Shown here: one piece after another, positions 44,216-55,400 of the stretch
Numbering within the stretch: position 1 is the first letter of the stretch
Layout: each line of letters starts with the position of its first letter
Position numbers and translations under genes: made by a program
DNA from: Coriolopsis trogii
Lineage: Eukaryota; Basidiomycota; Agaricomycetes; Polyporales; Polyporaceae
DNA: 64,000 bases
Direction of reading: 5' to 3'
Assembly: GCA_020543525.1 (NCBI GenBank)
Contig: JAHYIO010000008.1
Location: 124,001 to 188,000 of the forward strand
Notes under the pieces: model-generated
The model's input: the letters and a program-made list of their open reading frames with translations, nothing else
The model's database searches: none
What the model was told of the DNA's origin: nothing

Positions 44216-45484
44216 ATGTCAACCACCAAACCTCTCGTTCTCGTCGTCGGTGCCACAGGGTACACTGGGAAGAGCGTAGTCGACGGCCTCGTAGCCTCTG
44301 GAAACTTTGTGCGTACCCTCTTCCCCCTCCTCTGATGAAAAAGATCATTACTGAGAATCTCCTCTGACGTCGAAATCGTTGCATGTGCTGCGACTCTAGC
44401 GTGTCTCCGCCCTGATCCGCCCTGCATCGCTCTCCAAGCCCTCGACGGACGCTCTCCGCGCGGCCGGAGTCGAGATCCGCACGGGGGACGTCACGGATGC
44501 GCAGGAGAAGCTCACGCAAGTCCTCGCCGGCGTCGACATCCTGATCAGCTGTGTGCACTGGCTCGTCCTCGACGCCCAGCGCACCCTCTTCCAGGCCGCC
44601 AAGAAAGCGGGCGTCAAGCGCGTCGTCCCCTGTGACTGGGCGACGCCCGGGGCCGCAGGCATCCGCCAACTCCATGACACTGTGCGTCCACCGCTACTTT
44701 TTCCGGTGGCTCTCTTCACGCTTTCAAACACAATGCTGACTCGTTCTGACCGAGGCAGAAACTCGCGATCCACGAGTTCGTCGAGAAGCTCGGCGTGGGC
44801 TACACGTTCATCGACGTCGGGTGGTGGATGCAGCTCTACCTGCCGCTCCCCACGCGCGCCGCCGCGGCTCTCCCGCAGATGATCAGGGACATGTCCTGGA
44901 CCGTGTACGGGGCGGGCGACGCGCCGAACCTCCTCACGCACCTCCCGCGGATCGGGACGTACGTCGCGCGGATCATCGCGGACGACCGCACGCTGAACAA
45001 GGCGGTCATCGTGTGGGACGACGAGGTGACACAGGCCGCGGCGCATGAGATCGGGGAGCGAGTATCGGGCGAAGGGGAGGCGCTCAAGGCGAAGCGCATC
45101 AACGTGAGTAGTCGCCCCTAGGCTTCGTGGCTCAGGCTGCTTGTGGATGGGAGGACACAGAGCTAATGAACGCTGTCGCAGATGAGCGAGGACATGCTCG
45201 CCGCGATGCGGCGTGCAGCGATAGAGGCGTTCGGAAAAGACCCGCAGAACATGGAGGCGATGATGCAGACGGCGGTCACGGGCTACAGCTACAGCATGTA
45301 CGTGCTGAAGGAGAACACGCTCGAGAACGCGAAGAAGCTCGGGTACCTCGACGTGCGCGAGCTGTATCCCGATCTGCCGAGGCAGACACTCGAGGAGTAC
45401 GCAAAGGAGTTCTATGCCCTGGAGGATCCGGGGACTTTGGTGTTGAGAGAGGAGTTCCGGGAGATGCTTGAGGGAGGAAAGTGA
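44216..45484 (+). CDS. NmrA-like/isoflavone reductase-type oxidoreductase
   Basis: NAD(P)-binding atypical short-chain dehydrogenase (NmrA/PCBER group), either a small-molecule reductase or a redox sensor. The ATG at 44216 gives MSTTKPLVLVVGATGYTGKS with the glycine-rich GATGYTG motif. Then come an intron, RVSALIRPASLSKPSTDALR, GVEIRTGDVTD, VLAGVDILISCVHWL, AKKAGVKRVVPCDWATPG, an intron, KLAIHEFVEKLGVGYTFIDV, GWWMQLYLPLPTRAAA, NLLTHLPRIGTYVARIIADD, an intron (45105-45180), and a last exon with MQTAVTGYSYSMYVLKENTL and stop at 45482-45484. About 330 residues, full length for the family. The second, truncated copy lies 9 kb away at 35184-35906 in opposite orientation. Substrate unknown. Confidence 0.85.
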
Positions 45485-45789
45485 ACAGACACTACTGTGC
45501 AGCGGATATAATAGACCACTTAGTAGTGACGTCCGACCATGTGGAATCTTGCAAGACCACTTCGATTAACATGTTTGCTCATGCAGATGCAGTCTCTCAA
45601 GTACAAGTGAATGACCACCCGGATACCACTTTTGCTGATGTACGATCGTATGGAGAGCGTCACGGGTGAGCCCCAGTGAGAATCGACAAGTTTTCAGGCG
45701 ATTTGTAGCCTTTTGTAGAGGGGGTACCGCTGCGAAACTGGCTGCCACGAGGCAAAACGGAGGACGACGCTCCACCCCACCAAATGAGC

Positions 45790-45960
45790 CGGCGTCTAAA
45801 ACGACATATTATTGGGAAGGGGCGTGTCGTTTTGGGTCGTGGTGGGTGGTTTTGTGTCGTGAGCACCTGTCAAGCATATCGGACGACGCGACGCGCGGAC
45901 ACAAAACGATGGAAAACGACGCAAAATGATGGGAAACGACGCAAAACGATAGTATAGGCT
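45790..45960. repeat. Cluster of AAAACGAC / GTCGTTTT words
   Basis: The words occur about seven times in 170 bp, mostly as gtcgttttg on the left half and aaaacgac or aaaacgat on the right half. The region is thus roughly inverted about a centre near 45870. No gene or named element matches. Confidence 0.5.
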
Positions 45961-46568
45961 GATATAATAAGTACATGCTATAGGTGTGCTACTGGTACAG
46001 GCGTCCTCCGCCCCACTCTTCCCACCAGCTTGCATACGTCCCGTCTTTGCGCGCATGCAGATACGTATGATGCATCACCCACGCAATGTTGTTTGATAGC
46101 GGGCTATATGATGACTGAGAGAGCAAAGGGCGTGCTTAGTATGTAACAAGGATCGTATAATCGGGAACTTACTGTATAGATTGTGGAACACTATCCGTCT
46201 TCAACACGTTCTGTAACTGATATTAGAATGAGGGCACGGCGTGAGATGAGCCAAAAGCATACCTGGCAGGCGGGAACTGCGCCCTCTGCTATGCCCTGCG
46301 TGAAAGACTTGTTGTATGCTAAAAGCCGAGGCGGGCAACCTGGTGCCAATTCAGCTGGCCAGGAGTAGCGGTATGTACAAAACAGACAGCAGACACAGCA
46401 GAGACATAGCCTAGAGAAGAGACAGCAGAGAAAGAACCAACCAAGAGCGAGACAGCAGAGACAGAGCTAACAGCAAAGACAGAGAGCCAGGAGATGGGGG
46501 GAGAGCAAGAGGACCCCTGACAATAGGCGACACAGCCAGAACAGCGAGGTCACGGAATGAGGTCGATT

Positions 46569-47267
46569 TGTCCGGACAAAATGCCACTTTTTGGCCTCAA
46601 AATGTCCGGATCTGTTCTGGGTCGGGCCCCCTTCGGGGGCCCTTTGTCCGGACGTTCGTTCTGGCTTATTAAGGAGGTAAATTTGTCCGGACGTTGCATT
46701 TCACTTATCATGCGCGACCGAATCCTTTTTCTTGACGCATAATATCGAGATTTCGGCATGCTGCGTTGCGTGCGAATATGATAGAGGCGGCATCGAAGAG
46801 TTTTGGGGCAGTAAGTCTGACTTACTGACATAGCTTGTTATGATACCAAATTCTGTGGATGTTACCGGAATGCTACAGCAGAAGTGATAAGAGAAGCTCT
46901 CGGATAAGTGGAGGATTGGTCCACTTATACCTGTCAAAATATGTGTAAAATTGCTGAATACCGGTGATCACAGAGGTGAAGCGCAGATATGGTATTATCT
47001 AGCAACCTGGTGTGATTTTATCGGAAGTGCCGTACCAAAATAATGACATTACGGGGCCAAAACTTTGCGATAAGTGCTAGCGCTGGCTACAACGAAATCA
47101 CTCATGTGGCTTGGCGCCGGTCGGTATGTCCGGACGAGGTTCCGGCAACCCATGGATTCCAGGGGAGAATGTCCGGGCAAAATCACCAGCTGGGTGCCCA
47201 TTTTGGGCCTGTTTTGTCCGGACTGGTGACAGGCATCGGGGGGTCCAACGGCCGATTTTTGTCCGGA
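46569..47267. repeat. Cluster of TGTCCGGA words
   Basis: Eight sites: 46569, 46603, 46645, 46684, 47127, 47170 (last base G), 47215 and 47260. All are in the same orientation, mostly preceded by T or A runs. The first is the full palindrome TGTCCGGACA. Such density is far above chance for an 8-mer. The frames across it are not protein-like. Confidence 0.7.
46624..46642. other. GC hairpin with UUCG-type loop
   Basis: GGGCCCCCTTCGGGGGCCC is a perfect inverted repeat. As RNA it closes a C(UUCG)G tetraloop with a seven to eight base-pair GC stem. It lies between two TGTCCGGA words. Confidence 0.6.
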
Positions 47268-47884
47268 TCCTACACCTGGGTTCACCACCTATTGTCAGGG
47301 GTCCTAGAGCAAGGTGCAGTGCGGCGGAGGACCCGGAGGTTGAAATGTTCAAGGGAGGCGTGAGAAGTACTGTACAGTTTCAGCCAAAGTTGGGACGGCA
47401 AGGATATGCACGTGAGGCAGGACGAGGGCAGTCGGTTGACTGCAGTGACATTGACTAGTGTCAGGTCGACGACAACATTGCAGTTGGCACCAGATCGACA
47501 CTGACACGCTGACGGACGGTCGTCTCCCTCTGTCTCGTCAGGTCGACAGCCCATGGGAAACGTCATGGCTATACACATTTAGCGCCCTTTCCCACTGCAA
47601 AATGACCGTCTACGCTACAAAACGCTCCAATAGGCTGCAAAACAGGTCGGTTTTCACTGCCGGTGAGCGCTAGCGCTAGCCTTGCCCCGTCAGACGACCG
47701 TCTTCCATTTGCATGAGTGCAGAACCTAATACGACAGCTTTCTGGACGCCGATTCTTGATATAAGTACACGAGGAGCACATTCACAGAGTCTGTGATTCA
47801 TCCACAGCCCCCACCTACTACTTATTATCACACAACCCTGCTTCAGCCTACACTTGACGTACCTCCGAGTCTCGCCTATCCCTC

Positions 47885-49334
47885 ATGGAAAATTGCTCCA
47901 TTCCTACCGAGGTCTGCGAGAGGATTATCGATGCAACGACCTATGACGACATGATTTCACCGTTCCCTCCCTGGGTTGACCGCGAAACTCTACGCGCCTG
48001 CGCTCTAACATGCAGGGCTTGGCTCCCAAGGAGTCTATTCACATACTATTCACATGTCTACATCCAGTACGCAGGGGACTCTCAAGGTCGTTTGGGTCGC
48101 GTTCTCCGTGGACATCCGAAGTTTTTTCAACACACCCGTCGCCTCTGGGTGCATACAGACCTACGTGACAGGAGGGATAGGACTCCCTCTTTCATCTCCA
48201 TCCTCTGTGATCTACCTAGCCTCCGTTACCTCAGTCTGACCACAACCTGGGAGAGCTTACCTCCACACTACCACCACCTTCTCCGAGGCACCGGCTCCTC
48301 TATCACCACCCTGGATATCGTTTTGACCAACCACACCAACCAGGCTGTGAAAGGGTTCCTCGTCATCTGGTCCTTACCAAATCTCCATACGTGTGGAATC
48401 TCCGGATTTTGCCAGACAAATCCCCCGCAAGGGCCCGATAGGGACGCCGTGAACAAGATTCAAGCTATGGTTTTGCAGAGGAAGCGGCGGAGGCAGGATA
48501 TATGCGGATCTCTCAGAACTCTCAGAATAGAGCGCGATTGGATGGACAAGGTAAGTCTCATAAGTACCACTGTACTGGCACATGCAGCATGCTAATCAGC
48601 GTGCAAAGAGGAATCATGTCTTTCCGCCGGTAGGAGCCTTTGGATACAAAGTCGAGGCCCTCATTCTCGTTTTCAAGCACGAGTCTGGAAGAAAGCTTAA
48701 ACTTAAGGGGGATCGTGCACTAGGTTAGCGCGGCTTCCATCGTTCATGCAGATGCGATACATACTCACTCGGCCACATAGTACCAGAAGGCCTATGGGAC
48801 CTTGTCTACCATTCGACTGCCTTGAGATCACTCGGAGTCGAAGCTTCGGCGCAGGACAAGGCAAGCATGGGCGCCTTATCCTCGTTTACAGCCTCGCTGC
48901 TGCGCCAAAGCCAATCGAGTGTCATCAAGCTCGTCCTTCGAATCGAATGTCACATTCCTTATGAGCGTGTAGTACCTGTCTCCCTTCAGCATGTCTCCGA
49001 CGTTTCCGATTACCCCAACCTCGCAGGAGAGGAAAAGGAGTGACAAAATGTACTTCAGGAGAACTCGGTGGACAAGATTGCTCCGCTGTTTACCGATGAC
49101 CTCAAACGTGCTCTCCGAGTACTGGAAGAGAACACATTCTTTGAGTTCGCAGTTTGGTCATACAGCAATGCAATATGGAGGGAACACGATGTCGCATTCG
49201 TCCAATCCGTCTCTCGTAAAGCCATCACTCGCTGGATTCCAGATATCATAAACACAATCTCTGTCAGCATTTGTAACACAATTTTCCCTTCGTTACACGT
49301 ACGTTCACCAACTACTCATGTTTTTCGATGGTAG
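47885..49334 (+). CDS. F-box-like protein
   Basis: The ATG at 47885 gives MENCSIPTEVCERIIDATTY, then LRACALTCRAWLPRSLFTYY, the usual split F-box of Agaricomycete proteins (SCF adaptor by family). LRR-like pieces follow: LPSLRYLSLTT, ITTLDIVLTNH, LPNLHTCGISGF. Introns: after DWMDK (about 48550-48608, joining to RNHVFPPVGAFGYKVEALIL); near 48724-48780 (joining to VPEGLWDLVYHSTALRSLGV); and probably about 48970-49056, which skips an in-frame stop at 49041 and joins to ENSVDKIAPLFTDDLKRALR. The end at 49334 or an earlier splice is uncertain. About 410 residues in this model. The target protein is unknown. Confidence 0.65.
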
Positions 49335-50843
49335 ATTCTCATGTTGTCAAGCACAGTCACTGCGTGAAGCGTGCACCTGGCGCATGCCTGGACAATCTAT
49401 GTATCCCAGGTAGCCACGATATAGCCCCAGTATCCCTCAAGTATCCAGTGCTCAGAGTATTGAAGATGAAATACTCGGGAGGTAATCGTACTCTGCTGTG
49501 ATATCCTAGCAATCCCCACAACGCTAGTTGTTGTGGACAAGGTAGATGAGCCGAAGGGAAGCTGAGATGTCTGTAGCGTGGATTAGAAGAGGCCAATTGT
49601 GCAATCCAAGCTATCCAGAGCGGCCAACTTAGCTGTCCAGATACAATATCCGAATCAGTGTTCCGATGACTCTCAACCGCGTGCGAATGTCGTCGGTCGC
49701 CGTCCGCAACGGGCGCTCTCCTTTCGTGCGAATATAAACCCACCATCCCTCCGTTTGACTGCCCCCAATGTCGCACCTCTTTGACTCTCATGCTGTCCTC
49801 GGCGACCACGGAACATGGACAGCGTCTTCATATCTTTATCTACCTCCAGCATTCTCGACATCTGAACATGCCTGGTCGCTTCCGGCTCATAGCTCCTTGG
49901 TGACCGATTCTTCGAGTCACTTCATGAGCCGCAGAAACTTCAGAACATGAGAGCGTTGACAGAAGTTGAACCGAACTGGACATGAGGTCAGTCGATCTGC
50001 ATTCATTGCCTTTATGTATGATCCTCTGTGCCGGGCGTGCGACGTAGCACTATCATCTGAATCATAGCGACTAACTTTCTAGTCAAGTCATCACATTTGT
50101 AGTGCGGTTGTTTCGTAGTCTATCTTGTCAGTGTAGGCTCAGTTCATAATGCATTATTTTCACCCCGAAGAGACTCAGATCATACGGGGCCCTCACAACC
50201 AACATGCATTCCATCAACGCGTGTGTCTTTACGATGTCACAGAGGGTGTCGGTGAGGACCAGCGAACAATACGAGCACTTTCCGAGGGATCCGGAGATCA
50301 TTCCCTGACGCGCCTGACGAGCCGACTCATGACTATCCCAGCTCTATCCACAGAGGATAGCAGACATGGCCCATTCTGAGCCTCATGTGTCTAGTTAATC
50401 TGGTCTAGTTGTCCATGCTATGGTCACTTGATATGATTTAACCATACCAGGTTGTGGAAAAGTGCCGTGACCTTGGGGTATCCATCTGGGATACATAGAC
50501 TGCCCCGAGCTTGGGACAGTACGATTAAGATCAATTGTACAAAGGCTATCCCCGGGTGGATAGTGAAGCCTTTTACACAGTGAGTGAGGTGCATGCTCGT
50601 AACACCTGAGTCCTTGGAGTCGTACTGCCAATGAGCGGATTGATAGGGGATCAAACCTACCGTCGCGGGGTGAGTGTTTTCTTCATCAATGTTCATGATG
50701 ATATAATGTATATTGAATATCAAGGAGAGTCAAGTTTCGAAGCACCACTAGTCGTCGTCAAACGTTGATGAACTCCAACATCGTTGCAGCATTTGGTTGG
50801 CAACTCTGCGTTATATACCTAGGGAGAATACATAGGGAAAATA
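49335..50843. other. Intergenic region left of copia copy 2
   Basis: About 1.5 kb without supported genes. Frames such as 49357-49809 (minus) and 50424-50723 (minus) lack motifs. A tRNA-like B-box word near 50648-50659 (minus) has no matching acceptor or anticodon arms. Confidence 0.45.
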
Positions 50844-50848
50844 CATAG

Positions 50849-51416
50849 TGTTGACATTCCGGATTTACGGCTCTACCGGTCCGGAGTTGTGCACACAACC
50901 TTTGTATGGTCATGTTTACTTATGTTTAGATAGCGCTTACTATAGGCTGTGTTTCTACTTACCATATACGGTTTTCTCTACGAAACTACTGTACATTCCC
51001 ATGACCATATGGTTCCCTTGTCTTCCTGTGCGTTCTACAATGCACCGGAACATTCTAGACCTTATGTCTTACTCAGAATACTCTCGGCTCTTACTCATAC
51101 GCCGAGTACGGACTCTTACTCATCGCTCTATGGTTAACATGTGACTGCTTCATTCGCTTACTCATGCACTCCTCTCTCCAGTATATAAGGCAGTCTGTTT
51201 GCCCCTCTGCTCTTCAGTCGTTCGCTCACTGACTGAAGAGTAAGTCTCACTCATTACTTATGCTCTACTACACTTTACTTACTAGTACTTGTAGTCTCTC
51301 TTTGTGTGACTTACAGGTACTAAACTATGCAATATAGTCGTTCGCTCACTGACTGAAGAATCTCTCTTTGTGTGACTTACAGGTCGCTCCAAGCCTTCCA
51401 GGTTCAGAGTTCATCA
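50849..51416 (+). repeat. 5' LTR of copia copy 2
   Basis: 568 bp from TGTTGACATTCC to GTTCATCA. The TATATAAGG box is at 51182-51190. Two repeats of gtcgttcgctcactgactga and two of ctctctttgtgtgacttaca lie downstream of it, in the transcribed part. Confidence 0.93.
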
Positions 51417-51435
51417 GGTTATGAGCCCTGCGCTC
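51417..51435 (+). promoter_or_regulatory. Primer-binding site of copia copy 2
   Basis: GGTTATGAGCCCTGCGCTC follows the LTR with no gap. It is complementary to the anticodon stem-loop of initiator tRNA-Met (complement GAGCGCAGGGCTCATAACC, anticodon CAT), as expected for priming by a 5' tRNA half. Confidence 0.8.
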
Positions 51436-51696
51436 TAATCGGTTGCTTCTCTGTCGACACCTCTGCGCGCAACTCTTTGTACGTCGACTCTCTGCCCGTG
51501 CATCCCACTTTCCTACTCTCTTGACTGTGCCCGCCGACACTGCTGCCAGGGGGACATTTCTGCGCTCGTGACGCAGCCCTGAGCGCTTCGTAGTCAGTCT
51601 CTAGTCTACTATCGTTGTAACACCTGTTGTGCTCTCGAGGCACCTGGGTGATTCAGGCATCCCTCAGCCAGGCCACGCACTTGCGCCCGCCAGCTG

Positions 51697-52122
51697 TTGT
51701 ACCCGGGGTGGTTAGCACCTTTGGACCGGAGGACAACCGTTCGGACCCTCCTTACGATACCTTTTTGCCTCGGTAGTTACTATAGCGTTTCTTGGGCACA
51801 GTTGGCGACTTCTACCCGGATTGTCGGTAATTTCGGCTTACTGGCTCTCTGGTTCACCTCAAAAGGTGCCCCTGTCCACCTTCCTCGCACGTGGCACGTC
51901 AATCATCGCGTATACTTTGAACCACCGTTCTGGAGCCGACTCTTCCAGCATCTCCTCATTCCTCTGAATCTGAAGTCGAGGACATCGTTGATACTTCAAC
52001 AGAAGCATCCTCTGACAGCTCAGGCAACGAGGAATCCTGCGAGGATCTTCCACACGTTTGGGACTCTGACGAACAAGTCGACGCCCACCTTCAAAGCGAC
52101 GGTTGGTACAATTGTGCCGTGA
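51697..52122 (+). other. Leader ORF of copia copy 2, unknown
   Basis: A 141-codon frame in the leader, nearly identical to that of copy 1. It overlaps in another phase the open stretch that precedes gag. No family recognised and no evidence of translation. Confidence 0.3.
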
Positions 52123-52469
52123 GCCCCTGTCCTCATCGGTACAACAACGTTGCTTTACCGGAAGATCCCACATCGTTCGCTTGGCAACCTATCTCTCCCT
52201 ACCAAGCAGACGAGGAGTTTCTTGCTGGAGTCAACACAGCTCTTCCAGTCGCATCCGATACACCCTACGACACACCACTTGTCGTAGCGCTTCCTCTCGC
52301 CTTTAACACCCCATACGACACCCCTCTCATCGCATCTCCGCATCTCTCTCCAATCGAAACTCTTCCTCCTCCTCTCGTCACTGCGCTTCCATCTGTTGCG
52401 CCTATATCCTTCACTCTAGACTTCGACGACGAGGATTATCTCCACTCTTCTCAGTACCTGCTTTCAATC

Positions 52470-55400
52470 ATGGGAGACGTCAAGATCGACTCGATCCCTA
52501 TCCTTTCTTCGGCGAACCAGTACAATGACTGGGCTGCAAAGCTCAAGGGGTACTTCATCTTCATGGGCTGTTGGGAGATTGTCGAAGGCACCAAGACTGA
52601 GCCCTCTCCTGCCGGTACTACTGCCACTGCGGCGGAGTTAGTCGCCATAGAGGCATGGCAGAAGCTCAATGGGCAGGCTCGCGGTATGATGTATATGCGG
52701 GTCTCACCGAACTTCCACTACGTCCTCGATGCGAAGGTTCTGGGTCAAGGTGGTGCTGCTCCTCGTACCATGACAGCCGCTGAGACCTGGGCCGCCATCA
52801 AGACGAAGTTTGGCACGCCCAACAGTGCTCACGTCTGGGGCATGTTCGAGTCGCTCGTTGCAGAGCCTCGCATGAATGATTCGAAACCTCTCCAGGACCA
52901 GATGATGAAAATCATCAACCGCCTTCGCGACATCGATAGCAACGGCGTCAAGCTCAGCGAGACCATGCAGGCTCTCCTGTTGCTGTCGAAGGTCCCCGAG
53001 TCCTACCAGTCCATGGTTTCTGCGCTAATGGCTATTACGGACATCGACAAGGTCACCCTCGACGACATCCAGTCGAAGACCTTGGCCGAGGAGTCATTGC
53101 GCAAGAATGGACAGTCCGCCAACAAGGTCTCCCAGACCAAGCCGAAGCCTAAGGGTCCTTGCTCCTTCTGTGGCGGTAGTTCTCACCACGAGTCCAACTG
53201 CTACAAGAAGCACCCAGACAAGCGTCCCAAGGGCAAGAAGAAGGAGAAGGAGAGGGATAAGGACAAGGACAAGGGGAAGAACAAGGACACTACTTCTCAT
53301 AGCCATGCACATGTCGTCTCTGAGTCTGTATCTGCTGTAAACGTACTTTCGGGTCCCTCGAACATCGCTGCTTCTTTCTATGATGAGGCTATGGCCTCGG
53401 ACAGCTCGAAGTGGACCATGTGGCTTATGGACTCAGGAGCCTCTCAACATATCACCGGCGACATGTCTGACTTTTCTACCTACCAGCCTTTCGAGACCAC
53501 TGTTCCCTTTGGAACGGCTGCGTCAGGTGAAAGTAGTGTTATCCATGCGCTTGGATCGGGAACGGTTGAAGGGATCGCGTACATCGATAATCAGAGCGTC
53601 CCAGTCACCTTCAACAACGTCTACTACATCCCGCATGTGGAAGGTCGTCTTTTCTCGACGGGCTCCATCGAGCGCAATGGTTATTCCTTGTTCCAAGGCG
53701 AAGGTCGCATGTGTATCTTTGACAAGCTACCTGATGGTGCTGTCAAACATGGTTCGACAATTCGTATTATGGGTCGAAAGATCCTTGAGGCGAGGTACAA
53801 CCCAAATAGCAACACGTACTGGACGCTCCTCGAACTCCGTAATGGTCAGCGTGTCCACCTCAATGTCCGTCGCTTCAAGACCTGGCATCGTCGCTTTGGT
53901 CATGCGGGCAAGGACGTGCTGCGTCATCTTCCTAAGAACACCAAGGGAGTTGATGCCGTTGATCCTGCGGATGAAGAGCCATGTGATGGATGCGCCTTTG
54001 GCAAATCCACTCGCGCCCCCTTTCCACCTTCTGAGAAGCGTGCGACTGAAGTTCTCGAGCTCATCCATACAGATCTCGATGGACCGATGCGTACTCAGGC
54101 TATCGGAGGATGGAAGTATTTTGCCGGTTTCATTGACGATTACTCTGGTCTTGCTCGCGCCTACTACCTTAAGCACAAGTCGGACGCTGTTAAAGCATTC
54201 CTCGACTATAAGGCATGGGCTGAGACTCAGACCGGTAAAAAGATCAAGAAAGTCCGCTCTGATCGAGGGGGGGAATACACGTCTAGCGAGTTCAGCGAGC
54301 TTCTTCGTTCGCATGGCATTGAGCACCAGAAGACAGTTGCGGGTTCACCTCAACAGAATGGACGTGCTGAACGCTGGAACCGTACCATCACCGAGAAGGC
54401 TTTGTGTATGTTGCATCAGGCTGGACTTAGTCACGGTTTCTGGCAACTTGCCATCGATGCAGCTGTTCATATCTACAATCGTCAACCTATGCGACGACAC
54501 AAATGGCAATGCCCTATCACGTTGTGGGACGGCACCATACCGGACGTTTCCTACTTCCGCATGTTTGGGTGCAAAGCCTTTGTGCATGTGCAGAAGGCGA
54601 AGCGCGAAGGGAAGCTCGACAAGAAGGCAGTCGAGATGATCTTCGTGGGGTATGAGCAGGGTTCCAAGGGGTATCGTTTTTGGAATCCGGCCACCCGCTC
54701 TATCGTCGTGTCCCGCGATGTGACATTCGATGAAGAGTCTTTCCCTGCACGAAAACTTCCTGGCAATCAACCTGTCGCCCCCAGTGATAATCTGTTTGTG
54801 AATGACCAGTCGGATGAGTCCTCGAACGACGACTCTGACTCGGTCGATCCCAACGACATCCTGGACATTCCCCTTCCCATTCCGCTTGATGTCCCACCAC
54901 CGCTTGATCACTCTGTAGACGATGATGCGCCTGAAGCACCTGCTCCGGCTAATGCCCCTGATCGTCCTCCAACACCACCGCCTGTTCCTGCTCCTCATCC
55001 TCCTCACCGTCGTGGTCGTAACAGACCAGTGGGAGATAATCAGCCTAGCATTGCTCGTGACCGTCCTCGTCGTGACAAAGCAGGCATTCCCCACCCGAGT
55101 AGGACTCAGGACAACATCTATGGTGACGAGAACCCGGTTCATGTTGACGCTCGGACAGATCCGGATGGAGATCAGTGGGAGGCAGAGACTTTCCTCGCTT
55201 TTCTCGCTGCTGCTCAGTCGAAAGCTGGTATTCCTCAATCCCACAAGGAGGCCATGCGATCGCCTGATGCTCCTAAGTGGCGCGAAGCTGAGAAGTCGGA
55301 GTATGACTCGCTCATCGAGAACAGAACCTGGTTACTTGTTCCTCGTCCTAAAGGTCGACACATCGTCTCAAACCGCTGGGTTTATGACATTAAACATGAT

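Larger units (their letters stand above)
45485..47884. other. Gene-free 2.4 kb region with short motif clusters
   Basis: No coding frame or RNA gene can be supported. From left to right it holds a cluster of aaaacgac/gtcgtttt words (about 45790-45960), an AT-rich part, a purine-rich agacagcagaga run (46380-46500), a cluster of TGTCCGGA words (46569-47267) with a GC hairpin at 46624-46642, and the promoter of the F-box gene with a TATA-like gatataag near 47756. Confidence 0.6.

Noticed and set aside
50560..50670. tRNA-like B-box word on the minus strand (GGTTTGATCCCC).
   Set aside because: No acceptor-stem pairing, A box or anticodon arm at the right spacing.
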